A DNA stretch of 64,000 nucleotides from an uncultured Clostridia bacterium (lineage in GTDB: Bacteria > Bacillota > Clostridia > TANB77 > CAG-508): the NCBI GenBank assembly GCA_947627595.1, contig CANQWQ010000001.1, positions 158,332 to 222,331 on the forward strand, given 5' to 3'. Below the pieces are notes generated by a model, which did no database searches, was not told where the DNA came from, and was given only the letters and a program-made list of their open reading frames with translations. Both the position numbers and the translations under genes were made by a program. The first letter of the stretch is position 1. Each line of letters starts with the position of its first letter. Positions 19,389 through 28,578 of the stretch are shown here, piece by piece.

Positions 19389-20003
19389 TTATCTTGAATT
19401 TTCGAACAGTTCTCTAGCCTCTTCAATATTTTTTAAAACTTGTTTTTCAAAGTTTTTACTCATATCATATTTTTTATATAAAAGTTCTGTTATTTTTTCT
19501 TTTGTTTCATCTTTAACAATTTTCCAAAATGGTTGAATTTCTTCCATTAGCTCTATCCACTTTTGATAAACATGTTTATTTCTTTTGTAAATTTTATTAT
19601 TATCATTTAACCATTTATCAACTTTTATTTTTTTATTATTTTCGACAACACAAGAATTTGAATTTATAAATAAATCTTTATCTAAATCCCATGGAACAAG
19701 TGGGAAAACCAAGCATTGCATCGGCTCAACCTCATGAATTTTACATTTGAAAGTTTGTCTATCATTAAAAATGCAATATCTTTTCTCTCCAACGCCCTTT
19801 ATGACACGCTCGGGTTCTTCATTTGGAGCAGTCTCAGTATATTTTTCTAAAAATTCATCTATCGAAATATTTAAATATTTAGAAATCTCTAAAACATTAA
19901 TAGGGGTGATTTTTATATCTCCCCTATATTCACAACATTTATCACAAATTTTACAATTTAAATTTGATTTAGATTTTAAACCTAATAATTCTTTGTTATC
20001 CAT
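19389..20003 (-). CDS. YkgJ-family cysteine-cluster protein
   Basis: 204 residues. N-terminal metal-binding cysteines in CKICDKCCEYRGD (about 17-30) and later CIFND...CKIHEVEPMQCLVFP match the YkgJ zinc/iron-sulfur cluster family (putative Fe-S or Zn oxidoreductase-like, role unclear). I start at the ATG at 20003 because GGAGAG lies just before it; a TTG 12 bases upstream lies in the ribosome site. It follows malQ by 14 bases. Confidence 0.8.
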   Translation of the reverse strand: MDNKELLGLKSKSNLNCKICDKCCEYRGDIKITPINVLEISKYLNISIDEFLEKYTETAPNEEPERVIKGVGEKRYCIFNDRQTFKCKIHEVEPMQCLVFPLVPWDLDKDLFINSNSCVVENNKKIKVDKWLNDNNKIYKRNKHVYQKWIELMEEIQPFWKIVKDETKEKITELLYKKYDMSKNFEKQVLKNIEEARELFENSR

Positions 20004-20017
20004 TTTTCTCTCCAATT

Positions 20018-21328
20018 TTAGTAATTAAAATCTCCGATTCTTTCCCTAAAAGCCTTGAAATCATTTAACTTCCAAGACCAGTTATCTTTGCTATTTGTTC
20101 CTGGAATATTGATTCTAGCACTATCATCTAATCCTAATATATCTTGAACAGTAACTATTGCAATTTTAGCTTTACACTTCAAGCAATATTGCATAATTCC
20201 ATGATTTACATTTATATTATTACATCCATTATTTGCTAAAAATCTTTTCAAATTTTCCTTGTTCTCATCACTTAAAGTTTTGTACCAACCATATATTGTC
20301 TGGCAATCGTGATTTCCTGGGAAAATTACAACATTTTCTGATTCATTATCTCTATCATAACCATTATATAAATCTAAAGCAAACTGCAAAATCTTTTGTC
20401 TTGTAAAACCATAATGACGTCTTAAAGCAACAGTCTCTTCTCTAATATCGCCTAAATCTTCAATAATTAGATCTTCTACTTTTACTTCTTCATCTTTAAG
20501 TAATTCATCAAAAAAATCATATCCAAGGCCATTTTCATAATTTCCAAGTTTTCCTGATTGTCCAAATGGAATTCTATAAAATGAATCATATCCTCTAAAA
20601 TAGTCAACTCTAAGTTTATCAAAAAGTTTTAATTGATATTTATATCTATCAATCAAATATTTATATTTATCTTTTTTTAGATTATCAATATTATATACAT
20701 AACTTCCCCATTTTTGGCCATTTTCGTTGAAATAATCTGGTGGGGTTCCTGCTTCAAAACTAAAATTATAATATTTAGGATTATATTCTGTTTCACTAGA
20801 TGCAAAAGGTGGATATGCCGGCAAATCTCCTATTATCTCAACATTTTTAGAATTTGCGTAATTTTTAAGTTCCATCCATTGATTAAATAAAATATATTGT
20901 AAAAACATATAATAATCAGATGAATCTTTAGTTCTTTCGCTCATATATTTACAATATTTTTTTAGTTCTTTATTTTTAGCAAACTCTTTATAATCATCAG
21001 TTTTCTTAAAATTTTTATATGCTTCTTTATAATATTTATCTTTATAGTTATTATAAATTGCCCTATCTTTTGTGCTTCTTTTTCTAGGGCTTTTAATAAG
21101 TCCTTGCTCTTTTAATTTATCAAGTGAAACAAAATCTTCATCAATTGCATAATAACTAAGTGGTGAATAAGGAAGCTCAACACAAGAATTTATTGGTAAA
21201 ACTTCCCAATAATTTATTCCATTTTCGCTTAAAATATCAATAAATTCAAAAGCTTCGTATCCAAAATCACCAACACCATATTTACTTGGAAGTGAAAAAA
21301 CTGGAAGCAAAATTCCTCTTTCTTTCAT
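20018..21328 (-). CDS. malQ: 4-alpha-glucanotransferase (amylomaltase)
   Basis: 436 residues, GH77 family; transfers alpha-1,4-glucan segments in glycogen and maltodextrin metabolism. Motifs in order: GILLPVFSLPSKYGVGDFG at the N-terminus, IGDLPAYPPF near 165, RVDYFRGYDSF with the nucleophile Asp near 240, IIEDLGDI with the acid/base Glu near 292, FPGNHDCQT near 337, and DDSARINIPGT near the C-terminus. It is somewhat short for MalQ (often about 490-500), the loss being in loops, with catalytic residues kept. Confidence 0.9.
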   Translation of the reverse strand: MKERGILLPVFSLPSKYGVGDFGYEAFEFIDILSENGINYWEVLPINSCVELPYSPLSYYAIDEDFVSLDKLKEQGLIKSPRKRSTKDRAIYNNYKDKYYKEAYKNFKKTDDYKEFAKNKELKKYCKYMSERTKDSSDYYMFLQYILFNQWMELKNYANSKNVEIIGDLPAYPPFASSETEYNPKYYNFSFEAGTPPDYFNENGQKWGSYVYNIDNLKKDKYKYLIDRYKYQLKLFDKLRVDYFRGYDSFYRIPFGQSGKLGNYENGLGYDFFDELLKDEEVKVEDLIIEDLGDIREETVALRRHYGFTRQKILQFALDLYNGYDRDNESENVVIFPGNHDCQTIYGWYKTLSDENKENLKRFLANNGCNNINVNHGIMQYCLKCKAKIAIVTVQDILGLDDSARINIPGTNSKDNWSWKLNDFKAFRERIGDFNY

Positions 21329-21408
21329 ATTTTTCTCCTTTGTATTTTATATAAATATTATAATAAAATAATATTTTTTGGTCAATATAAATTTCTTATA
21401 TAAGTGAT

Positions 21409-22026
21409 TTATCTTACAAAGTTTGTTATAGCTTTTGACTCATTTTTTGGCAAGCCAAATTTTTCTTTTCCAAGTTCAATACTTTTCATTAGAAAACTCA
21501 TATTGTTTGCTAGAGTTCTCATTGTTTGTAAGCCTTCTTCATCTTGTGAAGCTTCTCCTGGAAGTCTTCCGTGAACGCTGTTCCAATAAGTACTAGATGC
21601 AACTGGCATATTTGAAATTGTAAAATATTTATTTAGTTCATCATATGTTGCTGATAATCCGCCACGTCTAGCTACAGCTACGCTAGCCCCAACTTTCATA
21701 GTTTTATCAAAATGTGAGCTATAGAAAAGTCTATCTAAAAATGAAATTAAAGTTCCATTTGCTGAAGCATAATAAACAGGGCTTGCAATAACTAAGCCAT
21801 CTGCTTCTTCAAATTTAGGAGCAACTTCATTTACTAAATCGTCAAAAACACATTTTCCAGTTTTAGCACAGTTTCCGCAAGCTATACAACCTCTAATATC
21901 TTTGTTTCCAATCTGAATAATTTCAGTTTCAATTCCATTTTTTTTAAAAACCTTATCCATTTCATTTAAAGCAACTGTAGTATTTCCGTTAATTCTAGGT
22001 GACCCATTAATAATTAAAACTTTCAT
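21409..22026 (-). CDS. Flavodoxin-fold NADPH-dependent FMN reductase
   Basis: 205 residues. N-terminal INGSPRINGNT (FMN phosphate loop, residues 6-16), then GCIACGNCAKTGKCVFDD, the four-cysteine insert typical of Clostridial iron-sulfur flavoprotein-like reductases, and ASPVYYASANGTLISFLDR. The cysteines may bind a cluster. Monocistronic or the end of the envelope operon above; gap of 33 bases to the SGNH gene. Substrate unknown. Confidence 0.88.
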   Translation of the reverse strand: MKVLIINGSPRINGNTTVALNEMDKVFKKNGIETEIIQIGNKDIRGCIACGNCAKTGKCVFDDLVNEVAPKFEEADGLVIASPVYYASANGTLISFLDRLFYSSHFDKTMKVGASVAVARRGGLSATYDELNKYFTISNMPVASSTYWNSVHGRLPGEASQDEEGLQTMRTLANNMSFLMKSIELGKEKFGLPKNESKAITNFVR

Positions 22027-22059
22027 AATCTTCCTCCTTAAATTTTATATTTCAAAATT

Positions 22060-23064
22060 TTAGTTTCTTAATTTTCTATATTCTTCTAGTTTTTTATTAT
22101 ATGCTTCATCTCCAGAAAAGTAAGTTAAATCGTAATTTTCTTTTAGAATTTTAGCAAAATATTTTGAAAGCTTTTCCGCTCCATAAAAGTTTAAATGAAG
22201 CCCTCCATCATAAGTATCTGTAGAATAATCTAAACCAATTTCATCTTTTTTTTCTAGTAAATTATAAAAATCAATGTTGTTTTCTTTTGCAAAATTTTCT
22301 ATATTTTCATTATATTCATCATACCAATGTGGATATAAACTTGGAGCTTTTATTAATACTAGTTTAATTTTATTTTCATTACAAAGTTTTACAATCTTTT
22401 CTAAAAAATCTATACATTCATCTGGAAAATCATAACTTGCAAGAGTTCTAACTGTTGGCAAATTTCCAGCTGGTTTCACATTTTTATTGACTAAAAAACC
22501 ATTATATGTATTATCTTTATTTTTAAATAAATATTCAAAATCTTCTTTTGTTAATTCATCAAATCTAGAGTGATATCTTAAAATTGGAAAAACATATGAA
22601 ATAAAACTTTCTTCATCTGTCATTGATTCATTTATTAAATCTATCTTTTCTTTAGACCATTTCATATTGTCTATCATAAGTCTGTTGTAGGCTTCACTAA
22701 CTTCACTACTATCTTTTCCATATCTTAAAGAATTAACATTTAAAACAACTACTTTTGGAGTTTCATATTTTAGAGTCTCTTTTAAAATATAATATGATTG
22801 CCAAATCAATTGTTGTGAGGATCCTCTAACATAAGCTTTTATTCCCTCTTCTTCGTACATTTTCATCGGAGAAAAATTGGCGTAAACTTCACAATCGCCA
22901 ATGAAAATAACTTCATGATCTTTTGGCTCATTATAATAACTAGAAATCATACTTCCTTCAACTAAAGTTGTAGCATATTTAGGTTTTAAAAGTCTATTTA
23001 AAAATATGAAAATCATTATAAAAATTATTAAAATTATCAAAATTTTAAAAACTCTTTTTTTCAA
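22060..23064 (-). CDS. SGNH-like acyltransferase partner of the MBOAT protein (nucleophile Cys)
   Basis: 334 residues. N-terminal membrane anchor (5-23) and an extracytoplasmic domain. Block I reads VIFIGDCEVYANFSP: the GDS nucleophile serine is a cysteine (codon TGT). The C-terminal DGGLHLN supplies the Asp/His pair. It lies 18 bases after an MBOAT gene, the DltB-DltD or PatA-PatB arrangement in which the MBOAT protein passes an acyl group across the membrane and the SGNH protein places it on a wall polymer. Cys in this position seems usual in Clostridial relatives. Acceptor unknown. Confidence 0.8.
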   Translation of the reverse strand: MKKRVFKILIILIIFIMIFIFLNRLLKPKYATTLVEGSMISSYYNEPKDHEVIFIGDCEVYANFSPMKMYEEEGIKAYVRGSSQQLIWQSYYILKETLKYETPKVVVLNVNSLRYGKDSSEVSEAYNRLMIDNMKWSKEKIDLINESMTDEESFISYVFPILRYHSRFDELTKEDFEYLFKNKDNTYNGFLVNKNVKPAGNLPTVRTLASYDFPDECIDFLEKIVKLCNENKIKLVLIKAPSLYPHWYDEYNENIENFAKENNIDFYNLLEKKDEIGLDYSTDTYDGGLHLNFYGAEKLSKYFAKILKENYDLTYFSGDEAYNKKLEEYRKLRN

Positions 23065-23082
23065 CTATTTTTCCTCTCAAAA

Positions 23083-24343
23083 TTAAAATTTGCTATAAAT
23101 AAAATCACTAACATTAAACCCAATTCCATATATTCCAAAAACTAAAACTAATAAACTTAAACTTAAGAAAATTGTAAGCCTAGCTTCAACTGAACTATTT
23201 TTAATTTTTGTAGTAATTTTATTAGAATTTCCGTCAAATATAAATAATATAATCGTTCCAATAACCAGAACTATGTAGTCTCCAAGGCTTAATCCTAATT
23301 TTAAAATATTCTGACTAAATAAATTAAAATCAAATTTTGTAAATACACTTCCTATCATTGAAAGTGCAAGTCCCATGGACTCTGGCCAAATGAAAAATGA
23401 CCATAAAAATGAAACAACTATAAAAACTATAACTCTGTTAAGCCATTTAAATTTTGTCTTAAATTTATCTCCAAATAACACGAAAATTCCATGGAATATT
23501 CCCCATAAAACGTAGTTTATTCCATGCCATAGACCTGACAATAAAAATGTAATTAAAACATTTATTGCCTTTCTAAATTTTGAACAACGATTTCCTCCGA
23601 AGTGGAATATAGACATAGTCTTTAAACCAGCTACTTAAAGAGATGTGCCATCTTCTCCAAAACTCTTGAACTGTTTCAGAATAATATGGTGACTCAAAGT
23701 TTTCTTTTAAATCAATATCAAAAATTTTTGAAGCACCCATGACGATATCTATTCCGCCACTAAAATCTGAATAGATTTCTATTGAATATAAAAGCATTGC
23801 AAATAGTGCAAAAACTCCACTATATTGATTAGCTGTTATTGAAGAAATTAAAATTGAGATTCTTCCAGCAATTATTAGCTTTTTAGCTAAGCCCCAAATT
23901 ATTCTAATTGCGCCATTTGATAAATTATCTGAAGTAATCTTTTTCTTTTTTAAAATTTGAGCTTTCATATCATCATATCTAATTATTGGTCCAATAAATA
24001 GATGTGGAATATAAAAAATATATAAACAATAGTAAAATAAATTATTTTCAGCTTCATATTTTTCTTTATATACATCTATTAGATATGAAACTACTTGTAA
24101 AGTATAATAAGATATTCCAACAGCTGAAATCAAGCTAAAATAGCTATTTGGAATAAGTTTCACTGCAACTAAAATTGCTAAATTTAGAAAAACTGTTATA
24201 CTTAAAACTAATTTTTTGTGTTTAGTTTTAAGAAATTTTCCTGCAATAAAACTTGAAAGCAAGCTAAATAAGATAAATATTAAATTAGTCCACCCATAGC
24301 TTAGATATATGACTAAGCTTAATATCAATAAAAATAAATTCAA
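23083..24343 (-). CDS. MBOAT O-acyltransferase, +1 shift at CGG
   Basis: Multi-pass acyltransferase of the AlgI/DltB type. The zero frame ends at 256 residues, eight residues after CGG at 23599-23597. Skipping one base gives 419 residues with the continuous family signature SSWFKDYVYIPLGGNR, then the catalytic-His region LLSGLWHGINYVLWG. The usual PLGG motif is exactly what the shift restores. About ten membrane segments. It starts 8 bases after the transglutaminase gene and precedes the SGNH partner by 18 bases. Without the shift the essential His-containing half would be lost. Confidence 0.9.
23596..23599 (-). other. CGGA +1 frameshift site of the MBOAT gene (Gly249)
   Basis: Coding strand reads CCA-CTT-C-GGA-GGA-AAT. 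Dropping the C gives P-L-G-G-N, an invariant MBOAT motif. Confidence 0.87.
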
Positions 24344-24351
24344 AGCTCCTC

Positions 24352-26128
24352 CTATTCAGCGGCTGGCCAAAGACTTGTATCCCACATCTTTCCATGAAGA
24401 CCAGCATCTGCAGCTTTTTGACTATCTGTTAAAAGTCCTAAAGTATGATTTGATGATGGTGTTCCATCAATATGTCTCCAAACTCCATTGTAAAAAACTA
24501 AATTCCAATAATGGCTTTCATCTGGCAACCAAATTAATCTTGATTGATAACCATTTTTTTGAAGCATTGTTTGCATAATCATAGCGTGAACATAGCAATT
24601 TCCACTACCTTGTGTTAAGCCATACCAGATTGGATCTTGTCCTCCACCATTTGAACTATATTTTATTTTATTTCTAACTTGGCTTGCGATTGAAACAGGA
24701 TCTTGACCAGCACAGTAATTATAATAAAATTCATTAATTTTATTATTAACATCTTCTTGATCATGATTTACATTAATTCTTCTTGAAGTTACTGTTTTAT
24801 TTCCTGATAAATCGGTAGATGTGTAAGTTGCATAATATGTTCCATAAACATCAACATTTACTTTGCTTCCATCTGAAGTAACTTCACAAGTGCCATTTTT
24901 GTCATCAATTGCATAAACGCCATTATTAAAATCTATAGATGTATGTTTATTAACTGTTAGTGTAGATAATCCATAAATTACTGGACCTGTTGTATCTTTT
25001 TTTATCGTCAATTTGCAAGTTTTTTCTTGTTTGTTTCCATTAACATCTGTAGCAGTTATAGTAATAATTTGTTCACCAAGAACTCCATATTTTATCTCTG
25101 TAGAACTCTCAGTTTTAACTTCTCCAGATACATCTGTAGCACTAACTATAAAATCTTTATAACCTCCACTTAAAGTTTGGTCATCCCAAATTTCAACATC
25201 TTTCAATTGTAAATCTGGTGGAGTCGTATCTTGAACAGTTACAATACATTTATAAGTTTTGTTTTCATCACTAGCTTGAATTTCATAAGTTCCAATCTTA
25301 CTTGTATCAACTTTAGCAATTTCATTTGGATCAACTAAATTTCCAAAACGCTCACTATCAACTACGATATTAGCTACAGAAAAAGCTGAACCAAGTTCTA
25401 CTGAAACTTTATCATATAGCCATGTAATAGTTAATTTAACAGTTTTTGAGGTTTTGTTTCCATATTTGTCTGAAACAATAACTTTAATCTTATATTCTCC
25501 ATATTTACTAACATCTGGTTTATTTTGAACATCAACTGTCATTTCAGAAAAATCTTCTTTTGATTCAATGAAATCATTTGGATCTATTTGATAATCAACA
25601 TAAGCTGAAAAGTCTTTGAATTTAACCTTTGGAGCTGTTGTATCAACAATTTTTAATTTTACTTTTTGAGGTTTATTTATAAATTTTAGTTCAACTTCTT
25701 GTTCTCCGAACTTTAGTTAAATCAAGTGAACTAATATCTGTGATTTGGCTTGCACCTTTAGAATAAATTTTACTAACTAGAAAATCATCTACTGTTATTT
25801 GTTTTGTTCCTAACTCAATTGTTATATCTTTAAATTTAGGTCTTGCAAGCAAATAAATTAACACGACTAATAGAGCAATTATTATAATAAAAATTGCTCT
25901 TCTAATTCTTTTATTTTTTATTGATATCTCTTTAACTTGTTTCTTTTTATTTTCTTTTTTTGAGGTTTTGTTTAAACTCTTATTTATTTTTTGTTTTTTT
26001 GCTGTTTCTTTTTTTGTATCTTCGATTTTTATTTCAATTTTTTCATTTATTTTTTTATTATCAATATTTCTCTTTTGTGCTTGAACTCTCTTTTTTCTTT
26101 TGCTATTTTTATTGCTTTTCTTACTCAT
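24352..26128 (-). CDS. Membrane-anchored Ig-like repeat/transglutaminase protein, +1 shift at CGG
   Basis: 591 residues once one base is skipped at CGG 25708-25706; the zero frame gives a 145-residue lysine-rich N-terminus. Order: basic cytoplasmic segment (1-75), membrane segment (about 77-95), several bacterial Ig-like repeats with D-x-T-x-P and YT-x-TD-x-SGN features, then a C-terminal transglutaminase/papain-like domain with Cys (SGNCYVHA), His (SHYWNLV) and Asp (HIDGTP), a complete triad. Start chosen at ATG 26128 behind GGAGAATAAT. Likely a wall-facing protease or crosslinker. First gene of the transglutaminase-MBOAT-SGNH unit. Confidence 0.85.
25705..25708 (-). other. CGGA +1 frameshift site of the transglutaminase gene (Gly141)
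   Basis: Coding strand reads AAA-GTT-C-GGA-GAA-CAA. Dropping the C continues the first Ig-like repeat (K-V-G-E-Q-E-V-E-L), matching the layout of later repeats. Confidence 0.83.
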
Positions 26129-26172
26129 TATTATTCTCCACAAAAAATTTTCGTTAATTATCAAGCATCAAA

Positions 26173-26700
26173 TTAATTATTAGTTAATAATGTATATTCA
26201 ATTCCAGTTATAATGTCGTTTTCTACAATAAATGAAAGTATAACATTTCCTTTAGTATATTCATACACATTAGATAAGCTATTATCATAATTTTTACCAT
26301 ATTTTTCTATCATTAAATCTTTTGTATCAGAAATTTTTACTCCTTCGTCTGTCGAAATATTTTCATTTATAAAATAAACTGAATAAACTGTTGGAACTTT
26401 ATCAATATCTGCAACTGTAATTTCAACATTTGAATAAGTATAAACTTTATCTACGCCATCAAATGCACAACTAGGAATTTCTGAAAGATTAGCTTTTTCA
26501 GAGATTTTATTTTCTTCAAGTTTCTCTCCAGGAGTAACATCTATTCCATTGAATTTAATAGAAAATGATTTTTGGCTTTCTTCAGTAGTGCTTTTTGTAG
26601 CACTAGTAGGAATAATTTTATCTTTATTACAAACTACTAAAATAGCCAAAACTGATATAATTAAAAGTAAAATTACAATCGTTAAAGTTTTATTTTTCAT
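26173..26700 (-). CDS. Membrane-anchored hypothetical protein
   Basis: 175 residues. An N-terminal hydrophobic segment (5-24) ends in VVCNKD, which could be a lipobox-like cysteine though the context is poor. The rest is a soluble extracytoplasmic domain rich in beta strands with no recognised motif. Upstream ribosome site GGGAGG. It lies 44 bases ahead of the transglutaminase gene and may belong to that envelope operon. Function unknown. Confidence 0.6.
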   Translation of the reverse strand: MKNKTLTIVILLLIISVLAILVVCNKDKIIPTSATKSTTEESQKSFSIKFNGIDVTPGEKLEENKISEKANLSEIPSCAFDGVDKVYTYSNVEITVADIDKVPTVYSVYFINENISTDEGVKISDTKDLMIEKYGKNYDNSLSNVYEYTKGNVILSFIVENDIITGIEYTLLTNN

Positions 26701-26752
26701 AGCTTACCTCCCTTTTTTAGACTTTTAAAATATATCATATATTTTCTTAAAA

Positions 26753-26782
26753 AACAAGAGTTATAGCTAAACTATAACTCTA
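26753..26782 (-). terminator. Terminator after the M15 peptidase gene
   Basis: Stem AGAGTTATAG with its complement around a 5-base loop; a T-rich tract follows on the minus strand. The stop codon of the gene lies at the base of the stem. Confidence 0.75.
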
Positions 26783-27446
26783 ATTTATCGTAGTATCTGT
26801 AGGACCTTTTCCAACAACTTCACTTAAAAGTCTATTCCATGTATTTGGTCCAACTATTCCATCCACACTTAATCCACGAGACTGTTGATAGTTTCTTACA
26901 GCACTATTTGTCTGTGCTCCAAAAACTCCATCTAATCCACCTGTTTTATAGCCTAAAGTATTTAAACAATCTTGTAAAATACAAACATAAACTCCTCTTG
27001 AACCTTGCCTAATTTGAGGATAACCACTTAAAGTCTGTCTTTCATCAAAATGTACCCACGATGGAGTTAAATTTGCAGGTTCAACATAATTCCAAATTTT
27101 TGAGCTAATAGCTAAATTTCTCATTTGATTTCTTCCGAGATGAACTTAAATTTTGGCCGACATCAAAGGCTAAACCTGCATAGTGTTGAGATTGATTAGA
27201 ATGACCGCCTTCATAAGGTCTTTTAAAAGCAAAACCCACAAATATTGGTTTTCCATATAAATATCTAAAACTATTCCAAGCCTCCATACATCTTAAATCT
27301 GTCCATAAAATATCAGATTTGCTAGAACCTCTAAATTCTTTAACTGTTAGAGTTCTTTGTGAAATATATGGCATTGCCTCTTCTAAGCCTTTATAAAAAG
27401 TTTGCATTCTATTTATGTCATTATTATATACTAAAATTTTTGCCAT
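26780..27446 (-). CDS. M15-type peptidoglycan peptidase with PG-binding domain, +1 shift at CGG
   Basis: 221 residues after skipping one base at CGG 27137-27135; the zero frame stops at 113. The N-terminal Peptidase M15 domain has the zinc motif SQHYAGLAFDV before the shift and the second zinc motif SWVHFDER after it, so the active site exists only in the shifted product. A C-terminal PG_binding_1 domain (about 145-215) has LQ-x3-NTLGY and DGIVGPNTW. No signal peptide is visible, which suggests a phage-like or sporulation-type lysin. Start taken at ATG 27446, placed well behind GAAAGGA; an ATG 18 bases earlier is possible. Confidence 0.87.
27134..27137 (-). other. CGGA +1 frameshift site of the M15 peptidase gene (Gly104)
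   Basis: Coding strand reads TCA-TCT-C-GGA-AGA-AAT. Dropping the C gives S-S-G-R-N and links the two zinc-ligand halves of the catalytic domain. Confidence 0.86.
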
Positions 27447-27517
27447 TGTATCTTTTCCTTTCAAAAATATTTAGTATATAATATTTTCTTCTCAAAATTT
27501 TGTTACAAAATGAAAAA

Positions 27518-27534
27518 AAGGGGACTGTCCCCTT
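27518..27534 (-). terminator. Terminator of the NUDIX gene
   Basis: Perfect palindrome AAGGGGAC-T-GTCCCCTT followed on the minus strand by seven T. A related GGGGACTGTCCC-like element recurs near 54980. Confidence 0.8.
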
Positions 27535-27943
27535 ATAATAAGTCGTTTTTAAAAATTTCTACTTGTTTTAGCATTACGCCAATGTTTCCTTCTCCTGCAA
27601 ATTTATCGATATCATAGAAATTTTCAGTTTTATCTAGCCAGTATAATTTGTTTACTTCTTCAACAAGTTTTACATCTTTATTTAATTTTCCAGCATAAAC
27701 TTCTAATTCCATATTAGACATTTCATATTGAAAATTCATAACATGCTTTAAAGTTATATCATTATCTGTAATTCCAGTCTCCTCTTGAAGTTCTCTATAT
27801 GCAGCATGAAGCTCATTTTCGTTTTCTTCGACTTTTCCACCAACTAAATTAAACTTTCCTTTATATGGCTCTTTTTCTCTTTTGCACATAAGTACTTTGT
27901 TTTCATCTTTATCATAAACTAAAATTACATTTAACTTTTTCAT
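27533..27943 (-). CDS. NUDIX hydrolase (MutT-like)
   Basis: 136 residues. The NUDIX box GGKVEENENELHAAYRELQEETG occupies about residues 35-57 with all metal-binding glutamates. N-terminal VILVYDKDENKVLMCKRE is typical of 8-oxo-dGTP or nucleotide-diphosphate hydrolases. Starts 12 bases after the UDG gene, so nucleotide sanitation and uracil repair are probably co-expressed. Substrate unproven. Confidence 0.9.
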   Translation of the reverse strand: MKKLNVILVYDKDENKVLMCKREKEPYKGKFNLVGGKVEENENELHAAYRELQEETGITDNDITLKHVMNFQYEMSNMELEVYAGKLNKDVKLVEEVNKLYWLDKTENFYDIDKFAGEGNIGVMLKQVEIFKNDLL

Positions 27944-27955
27944 TGTTCTAGCCTC

Positions 27956-28511
27956 CTAAAATTTCATTGATTCCATATGAACTGTAAGCAGGTCTTTAAT
28001 AAAATCTACTTTTTTGTTTTCATCTCTTAAAACTGCTGATGGGTGCCAAGTTGGAAGATATTTTATATCTTTTTTAACAAACCATTTTCCACGACTAGCA
28101 GTAATTTTAAATTCTTTTCCTAAAATATTTTGAAGTGCGACACTTCCAAGTAAAACTATTATTTTAGGCTTTATTAAAATTACTTGATTTCTTAAATAAT
28201 CTAAGCAAGCTTCAGCCTCGTCATCTTCAGGGTTTCTATTATTTGGAGGTCTACATTTAACAATATTTGCAATATAGACATCTTTTCTTTCAATTCCAAT
28301 ATATTCGAAAGCTTTGTTCATAAGTTGTCCAGCTTTACCGACAAAAGGTTCTCCTTGCTCATCTTCATCAGCACCAGGTCCTTCACCAATAAACATTATT
28401 TTTGCATTTCTATTTCCAACTCCAAAAACAATATTTTTTCTACCGTGAACAGAGCTTACATTTTTCACAATTAACTATACTTTTTTCAAGTTCTTCCCAA
28501 TTATCATACAT
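27956..28511 (-). CDS. Type-4 uracil-DNA glycosylase, +1 shift at CGG
   Basis: 184 residues after skipping one base at CGG 28445-28443; in zero frame only 23 residues are made. Family 4 (Fe-S) UDG: the N-terminal cluster cysteines CEKC (Cys15, Cys18) lie before the shift, while NIVFGVG, GEGPGADEDEQGEPFVGKAG, IVKCRPPNNR and the catalytic region LPTWHPSAVLR lie after it. An internal ATG could start a 170-residue product lacking the cluster cysteines. The ATG at 28511 follows GGAGAAAAAT, a good ribosome site, supporting the full-length reading. Confidence 0.9.
28442..28445 (-). other. CGGT +1 frameshift site of the UDG gene (Gly23)
   Basis: Coding strand reads TGT-TCA-C-GGT-AGA-AAA. Dropping the C gives C-S-G-R-K-N. 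In zero frame CGG is directly followed by TAG. Confidence 0.87.
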
Positions 28512-28530
28512 ATTTTTCTCCATCTAGCAA

Positions 28531-28560
28531 AAAAGCATAGAAATTCTAAAATTCCTATAC
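28531..28560 (-). terminator. Terminator of the DnaB-like gene
   Basis: Imperfect hairpin (ATAGGAATT against AATTTCTAT) followed on the minus strand by six T. Confidence 0.65.
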
Positions 28561-28578
28561 TTTTATCTTTTGCGTTTA

